Source: Oscillospiraceae bacterium (GTDB lineage: Bacteria; Bacillota_A; Clostridia; Oscillospirales; WRJC01). From it: DNA of 32,260 bases. The stretch spans positions 1 to 32,260 of the forward strand of contig WQXD01000009.1 of the NCBI GenBank assembly GCA_009785015.1, given 5' to 3'. This document shows positions 6,858-14,469 of this stretch, in pieces (position 1 is the stretch's first letter; every line of letters starts with the position of its first letter). A model generated the notes under the pieces. That model was given only the letters and a program-made list of their open reading frames with translations. It was not told where the DNA came from and searched no databases. The position numbers and the translations under genes are program-made.

Positions 6858-9135
6858 CTTCGTCCTCTTCCATTTCCATCGCCCGCAAAAACAGCCCGGC
6901 GTTTTCCCGCGCTTTTTCCAGCTGTTTTTTTGCCGCGCTTTCGATTGCGGCTCCGGTCTCTTCTTTATTTGACACGAGCATGTTGAATTTGTCGGTCAGC
7001 GACTCCTTTGAAAAGCTCTGCAGCGGGCAGGTATAGCCGTCGCCGTCATAGATTGAACGCAAAAAGCTGCGCACTTTCGGGTCGTAGGCTATGCCCAGCA
7101 TCGGAACCCCGAAGACGGCGGCGAATATGAGCGCGTGCAGCCGCATCGCTATCACCGCTTCCGCCGAGCGGACAATGGCCAAGGCTTTCGAGACGTCCCC
7201 GCCCACATCGGCCAGATACGCCCTGCCGTTTGTCGCCGTCAGATATTTTGAGATGTTTTTGTCCTCTTTGGGGTGCAGTACGAGGTAGACGGGGATCAGA
7301 TCGTTTTCGCGGCATACGGCGTTGACCGCCGCCGAGAATTTTTCCAGAAATTCCACGCTCGCGTGTTTTTGTTTTCTCACCGAGATCACTATATACGCGC
7401 CTTTTATGAACTGCCTGAAATCCTTTTTGTACGCATTGAGATAATTATTTTCGCCCGCCGTCATGGCCTCGTCTGCGGTGAACCGCATTTTTTTTGTATC
7501 TACGCCCATTTTGTCCAAATAATCCAGAGACTCGGCGTCCCTGAGCGTGGCGAAGGTCATCTTCTGCATTAAGAGCTTTGTCTGTTCTTTGTTTTTTTCT
7601 TCGTACAGCGGCCCTATTCCGTTGGCGTACAGAATCGTTTTTTTTCCGAGCTTCTGCGCGGTTTTGAGCAGCCAGGAGTAATAACCGAAAGAGCGCCCGC
7701 TCGTGGCGTCCTGCAGCAGGGTGCCCCCGCCGAACAACAGCGCATCCGATTTTTTTATCGCGCGCCTCACGCTCCAAAAGTTGAAACGCGGTTTGGCGGT
7801 TATGTTCGCGTAGCAGGCGTCAAGGCGTTTCTGCTGCTTTTTCGGGTTTTTGGTGAGCAGGCAGATTTTTAGTCCGCTCTTTTGCCTCAGGATATTGCCG
7901 ATCACCGAAAACATCAGCGCGTCGTCGCCTATATTTCCGTAGCCGTAATATCCGCCGAGCACGAAATCATACCCTTTTTTGTATTTTGAGGCCGCTTTTT
8001 GGTAAACGGAATACGCGTCGCCGGCCATTTTTTTTACGCTGTATTTTTCGCGGATGAGCCCTGCCCCGTATTCCGCGTCGGAATCGAGCCTGTCCCTGTT
8101 GCTTTCATCGAGGCAAAACAGTATTTCCTCCAGCAGGGCCGCCCCCATATCCGCAGGATGGCCCGCGCCCCTGCATGTGAAATTCGTGCTCTCGCAGTTG
8201 TCCGCGCTGTCTTTTGAAAACCTGCCCAGATAACCCATCGGCCCGCACATGACGACCGGTTTGGCGCACGCCAGGGCTTCAAGGGCGAAGCGCGAGCCGC
8301 CCACGGCAACATCGCACCCCGCGCAGAAATTATACGCGTCGGCGCGCCTGCCCGCCATGATTATATACTCAAACCCGATCTTTTCGTTTATTTCGCCGGC
8401 TTTGTTTTTTATGTCTGCGAAATGCCCGCCGTCGCCGACGATGACTATCCTCGTATTTTTGTTTTTGCTGTATATTTGTTCGGCGATCTCGCACAATCGG
8501 ACCGCGGCAAAAGACAAATCGAAACCGCTCCGGGCTTCAAGCCTGCTGATTGACAAAATTATTTTTTCCCCGGCTCCTATGCCAAATTCCCGCCGCACGC
8601 CCCCGTCATTTATGCCGGGGGCAAAAAGCTCCGTGTCGATTCCGTTGACCGTTTTTGTCAGGTATCCCTCTTTGAGCGCGTAATATTTCTGCCAGTACTC
8701 CTTTACATCGTCGCTCACATACAGCGAATAGTCCCCCCAGCGCGTGGCGAGCCTCACCAAAAGCGACTGCTGCTCGAAGGTGCCGTGCATGGTGGTGACC
8801 AGCGGTATTTTAAATTTTTTGCAGATGCCCGACGCGACAAAGGCGGGTATCCTCGAATGGGCGTGAACCGCGTCGGGGGCGAATGACTTTATGGTTTTTT
8901 TTAAAATTTTTCCGGCCTTTTTCATATCGAAGATGTTTCTCGAATGAAAGGGCGCGTAGATATGCTCTATTTTTGAATCTTCGAGCTCCTTTTCAAAAAG
9001 TTTTTCGCCGCTGTTGGACATTATCTTTATATCCAGTCCCATCGCCCCGAGATATCTCGAGAGTTCGATTATGTGGGTCTCCCCGCCCCCGTACTCCATC
9101 GAAGTGGCGAGCATGAGTATTTTATACGCCTTCAT
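6850..9135 (-). CDS. csaB: glycosyltransferase (GT4-like)-CsaB polysaccharide pyruvyltransferase fusion
   Basis: A 761-residue two-enzyme protein. Residues 1 to about 385 are a GT-B glycosyltransferase resembling family 4: the N-terminal GGGETHIIELSRYL loop, a histidine-rich acceptor-side segment (HAHSRIP, TMHGT), and a C-terminal Rossmann half (ISRLE, VGDGG). From about residue 387 a CsaB-type polysaccharide pyruvyltransferase begins with GGYYGYGNIGDDA and continues to the end, with LFGGGTLLQD and the late AMRLHALIFA motif. CsaB adds pyruvate ketals to the secondary wall polymer that SLH domains bind, so the protein probably finishes and decorates a wall glycan in the cytoplasm. I chose the ATG at 9135 (GCGGGGGAAA before it, typical start MKAYKILML); a longer frame to 9213 runs into the neighbouring gene. 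Confidence 0.88.
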   Translation of the reverse strand: MKAYKILMLATSMEYGGGETHIIELSRYLGAMGLDIKIMSNSGEKLFEKELEDSKIEHIYAPFHSRNIFDMKKAGKILKKTIKSFAPDAVHAHSRIPAFVASGICKKFKIPLVTTMHGTFEQQSLLVRLATRWGDYSLYVSDDVKEYWQKYYALKEGYLTKTVNGIDTELFAPGINDGGVRREFGIGAGEKIILSISRLEARSGFDLSFAAVRLCEIAEQIYSKNKNTRIVIVGDGGHFADIKNKAGEINEKIGFEYIIMAGRRADAYNFCAGCDVAVGGSRFALEALACAKPVVMCGPMGYLGRFSKDSADNCESTNFTCRGAGHPADMGAALLEEILFCLDESNRDRLDSDAEYGAGLIREKYSVKKMAGDAYSVYQKAASKYKKGYDFVLGGYYGYGNIGDDALMFSVIGNILRQKSGLKICLLTKNPKKQQKRLDACYANITAKPRFNFWSVRRAIKKSDALLFGGGTLLQDATSGRSFGYYSWLLKTAQKLGKKTILYANGIGPLYEEKNKEQTKLLMQKMTFATLRDAESLDYLDKMGVDTKKMRFTADEAMTAGENNYLNAYKKDFRQFIKGAYIVISVRKQKHASVEFLEKFSAAVNAVCRENDLIPVYLVLHPKEDKNISKYLTATNGRAYLADVGGDVSKALAIVRSAEAVIAMRLHALIFAAVFGVPMLGIAYDPKVRSFLRSIYDGDGYTCPLQSFSKESLTDKFNMLVSNKEETGAAIESAAKKQLEKARENAGLFLRAMEMEEDEDG

Positions 9136-9163
9136 AAATTTTTCCCCCGCTCCAAAAAAATCA

Positions 9164-10204
9164 TCAGAACTGTTTTTGCCCGTCCATGCACAGTTCAACC
9201 AATTTGAAAACATTTTCGAGTTTGGCGTCGCGCGGTATCGCGCCTGCCGGCCCGAGGATATATCCCCCGCCTTTTCCGATGGTTTTTACCCTGTCGGCCA
9301 CTTCGTCGGCCACATTTTGCACGGTGCCGAAGGGAATCGTGCTCTGGCAGCCCATACCGCCGTAAAAAGACAGATATTTTCCGTATTCGCGCTTTATTTT
9401 GTGTATGTCCATGACCTCGGGCTGCATCGGGTTGACCACCTGCACCCCTATCTCCGCCAGATCCGGTATGATCTCCGATATATCGCCGCATGTGTGCACG
9501 AGCACGTCAAAACCTTTGCCGCTCGCCGCTTCGTACATTCTTTTGAGGCGCGGCTTTAAGAGTTTGCGCCACAATGACGGAGCCATCATCAGCCCCTTCT
9601 GCAGCCCCCAGTCCTCGCCGAAACGGACCCCGTCGATATACGGGGGCGCAGAGCTCAAAACGCCGCATACATACTCCGCGCCGAGTTCGAGAACCTCTTC
9701 CGCGAAAGTGTTTTCGGAATCGGCCAAATCACCCAGAAAATTTTCGAATCCGCGCAGATGCCAGCCAATGTCAAAAATGCCCGTGACGCCGAGAACCACG
9801 TATTTCCCGCCGACGGTGACGAGCCTTTCGTCCAAATGGTCAAACCTCCCGGGGGCGGCGCCGACGGGGAAAACATATCCGTCAAGCGACGGCGCGTCCA
9901 GAGCGGGCTTGTATAAATTCCCGCAGTCGCCGATCTCTCTGGTTTTCGGGTCATGGTTCCATACGCAGCCAAACTCGTCCTTATACCTGTTCTCCCCCGC
10001 GTTTTCGCCCGCATACCCCGCCGGATTGCCCGCGCCGACGAATTGAAAATAGTCGCCGATGAAGCCGTCTTCGGCAAGCCTGCCGCTGTCCGAGAGCCAT
10101 TTATACACCGCCTCCGATATTTTTGAGGTCATATCAAAGCTGTACGGCACATATTCCGTGGGCTCATGGGCGATCGTTTTTTTGATTATCTCTCTTTTGT
10201 TCAT
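9164..10204 (-). CDS. URO-D-fold protein, methyltransferase (MtaA/MtbA-like) type
   Basis: A 346-residue member of the uroporphyrinogen-decarboxylase superfamily. The start NKREIIKKTIAHEPTEYVPY is the usual N-terminal helix and strand. The zinc motif of the corrinoid:thiol methyltransferases MtaA/MtbA, HxC plus a distant Cys, is present as His237-Thr-Cys239-Gly and Cys286. Haem synthesis is unlikely: the arginine-rich substrate cleft of true HemE is not seen and no other haem genes are near. It probably moves a methyl group between a corrinoid protein and an acceptor, but no corrinoid protein is encoded here. TTAGGAGA precedes the ATG. It heads the minus-strand series, 28 bases before the CsaB fusion gene. 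Confidence 0.82.
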   Translation of the reverse strand: MNKREIIKKTIAHEPTEYVPYSFDMTSKISEAVYKWLSDSGRLAEDGFIGDYFQFVGAGNPAGYAGENAGENRYKDEFGCVWNHDPKTREIGDCGNLYKPALDAPSLDGYVFPVGAAPGRFDHLDERLVTVGGKYVVLGVTGIFDIGWHLRGFENFLGDLADSENTFAEEVLELGAEYVCGVLSSAPPYIDGVRFGEDWGLQKGLMMAPSLWRKLLKPRLKRMYEAASGKGFDVLVHTCGDISEIIPDLAEIGVQVVNPMQPEVMDIHKIKREYGKYLSFYGGMGCQSTIPFGTVQNVADEVADRVKTIGKGGGYILGPAGAIPRDAKLENVFKLVELCMDGQKQF

Positions 10205-10226
10205 AAAATATATTCTCCTAAATCTC

Positions 10227-10255
10227 TTGACTGATATCGGTATCTGTGATACAAT
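10227..10255 (+). promoter_or_regulatory. sigma-A-type promoter of the TIM-barrel gene
   Basis: TTGACT (10227-10232), 17 bases, TACAAT (10250-10255). It lies in the 84-base divergent gap and would start transcription near 10262, about 27 bases before the ATG at 10289, with GAGGA as ribosome site in between. Confidence 0.6.
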
Positions 10256-10288
10256 ATTTAAAAAAATAGTGCCGAGGATTTTAAAAAA

Positions 10289-11299
10289 ATGGCGGAGCTG
10301 AAGATAAAAAACGGAAAATTTTATATAAACGGCGCCCTGTCAAACCCCGAAAACCCCGTCAGCGAAGGCAAGCTGACAGGGGTTTACAGCGATGTCTGCG
10401 CTTTTTTTGACCAAAATGCCGCCGATGTCGAAAAAAACCGGGAAGCCTTCATAAAAAATTTAGCCGGCTGGCAGGCGGCGGGCGTCAATTTGGTGACGCT
10501 GGGCCTGCAGGGCCCGAGCCCGTTCGGGGAGTACTATAAAAAAACGAGGGAGCAAGACAAATCAAAGAACATCTCATTTGAAAGTTCCGCGTTCAAATCC
10601 GACGGGAGCTTGGATTTTGACTATCTCGAAAATGCGGAGCGGATAATAAGGGCGGCGGACGGCGCGGGGCTTTTGGTGCTTGTAAATATGTTTTCGGCTT
10701 CGAGCGAGGATATATTCGAGGATGAGCTCGCCGTCGTCAACGGCGCCTTCAACGCCGCGGACTGGCTGCTGCAGAAAAAATTCCCGAATGTGATGGTCAA
10801 CATCGCCGACGTCTCGCATACCTTCTATAAAAGTTCCGTGCTCTGCGGCGGCGGGGCCGTGAAAATCTTGACATCGCTCAAACAAAGAGCCGGCGGCAGG
10901 CTCATACTGGGCGCGGGGGTCAGATCCTTTCGGCACATCCCGGCAAATTCCATAGGCAGATACATAGAGCATTCGGATTTTATCCCGATCTATTCGAATA
11001 CCGAAAACTCTCAGTCGGAATACAACACCAAGAAAATGCTCGGCGATATATACTATCTGCAAAAGGCGGCGAAAGAACAGGGGGCAAATGTTCCCGTAAT
11101 TGTGGCAAAGGGCGACGACCTCAGCGAAAAATACAACTCATACGGAAAAAACAACCTGACCGAGGCCCTGGAAAACGGCGTGTCCTGGTGTTACTACGAC
11201 AGGGAAGGCTTTGTGATACTTCCAGTCGACTGGGATAAAAATTCGAGCGCCGAAAAAAAGAATTTTTTTGAAACCGCCGAAAATATCAAAAACAGCTGA
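10289..11299 (+). CDS. TIM-barrel glycosidase-like protein, probably catalytically altered
   Basis: A 336-residue protein without signal peptide. The opening KIKNGKFYINGAL, the strand GVNLVTLGLQGPSPFGEY (about 65-82), the ERIIRAADGAGLLVLVNMF strand (117-135) and PNVMVNIADV (166-175) follow the order of (beta/alpha)8 glycosidases of the GH5-like clan. In such enzymes the strand equivalent to PNVMVNIADV usually ends Asn-Glu with the acid/base Glu; here it reads Ala173-Asp174, so activity may be lost or changed. The assignment rests on layout alone. It has its own promoter and stands divergent to the URO-D gene; it converges on the carboxypeptidase gene with 58 bases between. Confidence 0.5.
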   Translation: MAELKIKNGKFYINGALSNPENPVSEGKLTGVYSDVCAFFDQNAADVEKNREAFIKNLAGWQAAGVNLVTLGLQGPSPFGEYYKKTREQDKSKNISFESSAFKSDGSLDFDYLENAERIIRAADGAGLLVLVNMFSASSEDIFEDELAVVNGAFNAADWLLQKKFPNVMVNIADVSHTFYKSSVLCGGGAVKILTSLKQRAGGRLILGAGVRSFRHIPANSIGRYIEHSDFIPIYSNTENSQSEYNTKKMLGDIYYLQKAAKEQGANVPVIVAKGDDLSEKYNSYGKNNLTEALENGVSWCYYDREGFVILPVDWDKNSSAEKKNFFETAENIKNS

Positions 11300-11301
11300 G
11301 C

Positions 11302-11352
11302 ACGCAAAAACCGTATGGCGCAAATTCCAGTCGTTTTGCTGTTTGCGTTTTT
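11302..11352. terminator. possible weak terminator between convergent genes
   Basis: ACGCAAA (11302-11308) can pair with TTTGCGT (11342-11348), followed by a short T run on the plus strand. The loop is long (33 bases) and may hold a further small stem. It sits in the only gap between two convergent genes, where a terminator is expected, but the stem is weak. Confidence 0.3.
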
Positions 11353-11357
11353 AGGTT

Positions 11358-12575
11358 TTACCGGCCGTACCGTATATTCTGCGGCACGAGGTATATCGCG
11401 TGGTATTCGTCGAATGTGATGCCGAGCTCTTTGATTTTTTCCGCGGTTTTTACGCCCACGTACCTCCAGTGCCAGGGCTCGAAGACATAGCCCGTTATCC
11501 ATTCCCTGCCCTTCGGGTAACGCAAAATAAAGCCGTATTTGTGCGCGTTTTCCACAAGCCAGGCGTATTCCTTGGTGTTTTCGAAATGGGCCGAAATTGA
11601 AGCGGAGTTCAAATCGGCGGCGAGCCCCGTCTGGTGCTCCGAATGGCCCGGGCGCGCCGAATACGAGTCGGCGCCTTTTGGATCCTGGCGTTTGTAGTTC
11701 TCATAAACCTGTTTTTGCACGGCGTAACTTCTGTATCCGGAGACTATGTAGATATTTATCCCGGATTTTTTCGCGCCGGCGCGCATTTTGTCAAACTGTT
11801 CCTGCGCCTCGCCCGCAAGGGAGAGCACCCTGCCGTCGCTTTTTTTATACCCTTCGGGCACAAAGTCTTCGGGGAGGTAATTGTACTTGTTGCAAAGCAC
11901 CAAAACGCCTCCGGGATTTTTGGCCGGCTTCGCCGCCGTCGGCGAATAAAGCGGAAAATCCAGCCCTATATTCACATATGTCACCGCATCGAAGTACGCG
12001 AGTTCCAAATTCGCCTTTTTGTATTCCACATACCTTTCCAGATACTTCGGCTGGTAATGCGAAAGCCCCATGGCCTCTTTGAGCCCGTGAAGCTCTTTGG
12101 GCAGCTCGTCGCTTGCACGGGTTTGAGTGACCGCGACGACATTTGCCGAGTCGTCATATTTGCTGGTCACCCCGAATACGACGCGCAAAAATTCCCCCGT
12201 CACGTAACAATCCCCGGAGTCCCTGAAAGAGGGGCGGGCGACGGCGATTTTTTCGCCGTTTGAAAAGAGCACGGCCGTGTCCGTCCGGTTTGTGAAAATG
12301 ACCCCGTGCCGGTTTATCAAAGTCAGCGTTTTCGCGTCGGGGTCATATTCGGCGAAAGAGCCGAACAAAAGTTTCGCAGTTCCCAGAACGGGGAAATATA
12401 TCACGCCGCCCCGGTTTAAAATTTTCGGGCGTATCGCCTTCGGCTCGCCGTTTACAGTCAGCCGTATATCCCCGCCGGCGGCGGGCCTCGCCTGCACCGC
12501 CCCAAAACCATAGGCTGCCGATACAAAAACAAACAACAAAACAAAAACGGTCCTCCCAAAAAAATTCCGTGCCAT
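11358..12575 (-). CDS. VanY-type D-Ala-D-Ala carboxypeptidase (M15B) with copper-amine-oxidase-like N-domain
   Basis: A 405-residue exported peptidase. Residues 1 to about 30 are a signal peptide or anchor. Residues 35-150 resemble the copper-amine-oxidase N-terminal-like domain common in Clostridial and Bacillar envelope proteins. The M15B peptidase follows: SGYRSYAVQ (about 279-287), the zinc motif SEHQTGLAAD with His314 and Asp321, and EPWHW with catalytic Glu366 and zinc ligand His369. It trims the terminal D-alanine of wall peptides outside the membrane. No van resistance genes are adjacent, so a housekeeping or remodelling role is likelier. I chose the second ATG (12575), which GGGGAAG precedes; the first (12590) has no ribosome site and lies only a few bases after the predicted transcription start. 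Confidence 0.87.
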   Translation of the reverse strand: MARNFFGRTVFVLLFVFVSAAYGFGAVQARPAAGGDIRLTVNGEPKAIRPKILNRGGVIYFPVLGTAKLLFGSFAEYDPDAKTLTLINRHGVIFTNRTDTAVLFSNGEKIAVARPSFRDSGDCYVTGEFLRVVFGVTSKYDDSANVVAVTQTRASDELPKELHGLKEAMGLSHYQPKYLERYVEYKKANLELAYFDAVTYVNIGLDFPLYSPTAAKPAKNPGGVLVLCNKYNYLPEDFVPEGYKKSDGRVLSLAGEAQEQFDKMRAGAKKSGINIYIVSGYRSYAVQKQVYENYKRQDPKGADSYSARPGHSEHQTGLAADLNSASISAHFENTKEYAWLVENAHKYGFILRYPKGREWITGYVFEPWHWRYVGVKTAEKIKELGITFDEYHAIYLVPQNIRYGR

Positions 12576-12602
12576 AAACGCTTCCCCCATGCAAGTTTTA
12601 GT

Positions 12603-12631
12603 ATTATACTAGGGCGTATCCGATAATTAAA
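12603..12631 (-). promoter_or_regulatory. candidate promoter of the carboxypeptidase gene, -35 in an IS end
   Basis: TATAAT (12608-12603) with TTTAAT 17 bases upstream (12631-12626). The -10 box lies outside and the -35-like box inside the presumed end of the decayed IS5-type element that begins at about 12611. Start near 12596 would suit the ATG at 12575. The -35 matches only three of six consensus bases. Confidence 0.4.
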
Positions 12632-12764
12632 AACCATTGTATCATTTCAACAAAATCATGATAGAAGCAAGAAAAGAAAAAGATTTGAAATGGTCAAGGG
12701 ATTTGTCATAACGGGTAGCTACCCTCCTAAATTGTTTGAGTTTGTTTGAAATATTTTTCGTCAT
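12611..12764 (-). mobile_element. IS5-family insertion sequence remnant (transposase C-terminus)
   Basis: The minus strand from 12764 to 12642 encodes a 40-residue tail that ends ...KLKQFRRVATRYDKS... and ...FLASIMILLK before a TGA. That is the very conserved C-terminus of IS5-family DDE transposases, in which (F)RRxATRYDK follows the catalytic region. The stop lies about 30 bases from GGGCGTATCCGATAA at 12611-12626, a plausible terminal inverted repeat of the element. The catalytic part and the other end are missing, so this is a dead fragment. Confidence 0.75.
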
Positions 12765-12881
12765 TGACACTTGTCCATGATGAAAGCAGATCCGAATCGC
12801 TGCCCCCCGTCCAACGGATCCGTGTCATACACCATTTCAAGCGGTATTGGCTTTTTCGAAGTTATAGATTCCCTTTTCCAT
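12761..12881 (-). pseudogene. decayed start of an unidentified gene
   Basis: A strong promoter (12927-12955), a GAGGGG ribosome site (12896-12891) and an ATG at 12881 lead into a 14-codon frame (MEKGIYNFEKANTA) that stops at 12837. A one-base shift near residue 12 restores an open frame (PLEMVYDTDPLDGGQRFG...) that continues to 12761, where the IS5 fragment begins. This looks like the head of a real gene broken by a frameshift and by insertion/deletion. I do not recognise the product. Confidence 0.4.
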
Positions 12882-12926
12882 ATTGATTGACCCCTCTTTC
12901 ATACAAATATGCTTTTACATATGGTA

Positions 12927-12955
12927 ATTATATCACAGTTTCGCCGCTTTTTCAA
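12927..12955 (-). promoter_or_regulatory. orphan sigma-A-type promoter
   Basis: TTGAAA (12955-12950), 17 bases, TATAAT (12932-12927) on the minus strand. It points at the broken reading frame starting at 12881 and then into the IS5 remnant and the carboxypeptidase gene, which it might still read through to. Confidence 0.6.
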
Positions 12956-13194
12956 CAGGTTTTTCAAAAAATCGTAATTGTCGTAAATCCGGTGAAAGCG
13001 ATGATGGATGTACTAACACTGGCCAATAGGACGAATCTGTATGCCAATTGCCATTTGCCGGGCATTCCATATTCAGCCATATCATAAGCGTCAATTCGGA
13101 ATATCAGATGAACGGATTTTATCACATAATACGGTTAAAAACACGAATTTTCCGTAACTTTTCCGATAATTTTATGTTAAATTGCAAAAAAACA
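12956..13194. other. non-coding or decayed stretch
   Basis: No convincing gene. On the minus strand an open frame of about 55 codons (ending at 12964) gives a hydrophobic sequence including MAEYGMPGKWQLAYRF, without a ribosome site or recognisable family; it may be a relic. No tRNA, riboswitch fold or tandem repeat is apparent. Confidence 0.35.
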
Positions 13195-13223
13195 TTGCAA
13201 AAAACCAATAACCGTGATATAAT
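13195..13223 (+). promoter_or_regulatory. sigma-A-type promoter of the second URO-D gene
   Basis: TTGCAA (13195-13200), 17 bases, TATAAT (13218-13223). Start near 13230 gives a leader of about 37 bases with GCGAGG before the ATG at 13267. Confidence 0.65.
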
Positions 13224-13266
13224 CAAATAAACAAACAAAAACAAAAGCGAGGTCAAAAAAAATTAT

Positions 13267-14364
13267 ATGAATACAAGAGAACGTTTTGTGCGGGTGCTGA
13301 CCGGAGGCGACGCGGACCGGGTTCCATTCATGAAAATCTTCGGCGGGACGAACGCCGTGACGCAGCGCTGGACAAATCAATACCCGGGCATAGGCGCGTA
13401 TATCGACGAGCTGCTCGGGTTTGAGGGGCGTTACCGCGGCTGGGGTATAGCTCCCGTAAATACGGGGCTGTGCGGCGTGGGGCCGGATGTCGTGGAATTT
13501 CGCTCCGAAACCGAAACCCGCATACGGCACGGGGACGGCAGGCTCACCCTGTACATGAACCGCGACGGCCATTTTTTCAACCATACCGCCGAATATCCGG
13601 TCAAATGCGAAAACGACTGGCAGCGCGTGAAAGCCAACTGGCTCGACCCCGGCGATCCCCGCCGCTTTCCGGAGCAGGGCGCCTGGCGGCATTACGTTGA
13701 TATGTACGCAGAACGCGATTACCCGCTGCAGCTCACCTGCGGCGGCGTGTACGGTTTCGCCCGGAATATGCTGGGCGACGAGCTGCTTTGCCTGATGCTC
13801 TACGACGAGCCGGAATTGGTTTCGGATATAATGAGCACGTATATAGACATGTGCATTTCCATCTGGAAGAAAATGGTCGGGGATGTGCGGTATGACCTCA
13901 TCGAATGCTGGGAGGACATGGCCTACAAAAGCGGGCCGCTCATATCAAAAAGGCATTTCGACGAATTTCTCGCGCCGCAGTACCGCCGCATACGCGACTT
14001 TGCCGGGAATGCCGGCATACCGATAGTGCTTGTGGACAGCGACGGAAATACCATGGATCTGGCCGAGTGGATGTTTGAAGCGGGCGTAAACGGAATGTAT
14101 CCGTTTGAAGCGCAGTCGTATAACGACATACCGCATATCCGAAAACAGCTGCCGGGCATGGGCTGCATAGGCGGGCTCGACAAGGAATGTATGGCAAAAG
14201 ACAAAAACGCCATCGACGCCGAGCTGGAAAAAGCGCGGCGGCTCATCCCGCTGGGCAGGTTCATACCCGGGCCCGACCATTTCGTGCTGGAAAATGTCCC
14301 CTTTGAAAACTACGAATATTTTATGCGCGGCTTGAAGCGGGTCATTCTGGAATCGAAATTCTGA
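13267..14364 (+). CDS. URO-D-fold protein with diverged metal motif (DSDG type)
   Basis: A 365-residue URO-D-superfamily protein. The N-terminus NTRERFVRVLTGGDADRVPF is diagnostic of the superfamily. At the place where methyltransferase relatives carry the zinc ligands HxC, this protein has Asp257-Ser-Asp259-Gly-Asn, preceded by the strand IPIVLV; the later loop reads GMGCIGGLDKE. It therefore cannot use the MtaA-type His-Cys pair and may bind another metal or none. It has its own promoter and is followed by a separate promoter for mtnA, so it may be monocistronic. True HemE function is unlikely. The right-edge partial gene appears to belong to the same subtype. Confidence 0.8.
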   Translation: MNTRERFVRVLTGGDADRVPFMKIFGGTNAVTQRWTNQYPGIGAYIDELLGFEGRYRGWGIAPVNTGLCGVGPDVVEFRSETETRIRHGDGRLTLYMNRDGHFFNHTAEYPVKCENDWQRVKANWLDPGDPRRFPEQGAWRHYVDMYAERDYPLQLTCGGVYGFARNMLGDELLCLMLYDEPELVSDIMSTYIDMCISIWKKMVGDVRYDLIECWEDMAYKSGPLISKRHFDEFLAPQYRRIRDFAGNAGIPIVLVDSDGNTMDLAEWMFEAGVNGMYPFEAQSYNDIPHIRKQLPGMGCIGGLDKECMAKDKNAIDAELEKARRLIPLGRFIPGPDHFVLENVPFENYEYFMRGLKRVILESKF

Positions 14365-14382
14365 CATTATTTTTCAAAATGA

Positions 14383-14412
14383 TTGACACCGGGCGCGCTT
14401 GTGTGCTATACT
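14383..14412 (+). promoter_or_regulatory. sigma-A-type promoter of the mtnA gene cluster
   Basis: TTGACA (14383-14388), 18 bases, TATACT (14407-14412), directly after the URO-D gene. Start near 14419 would put the whole plus-strand series from mtnA to the potassium channel under its control. Confidence 0.65.
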
Positions 14413-14469
14413 TATGCTCGAAGGGAAGTGGTTGTTATAGACAAAACAGATAAAACAGATAAAAATATC

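Noticed and set aside
9136..9213. Upstream extension of the glycosyltransferase-CsaB gene
   Set aside because: It overlaps the end of the URO-D gene, and GT4 proteins begin just as the protein from 9135 does, with a ribosome site in front.
11358..12575. Vancomycin resistance function for the VanY-like protein
   Set aside because: No vanR/S, vanH/A/X-type genes are adjacent; M15B carboxypeptidases are common in non-resistant Firmicutes.
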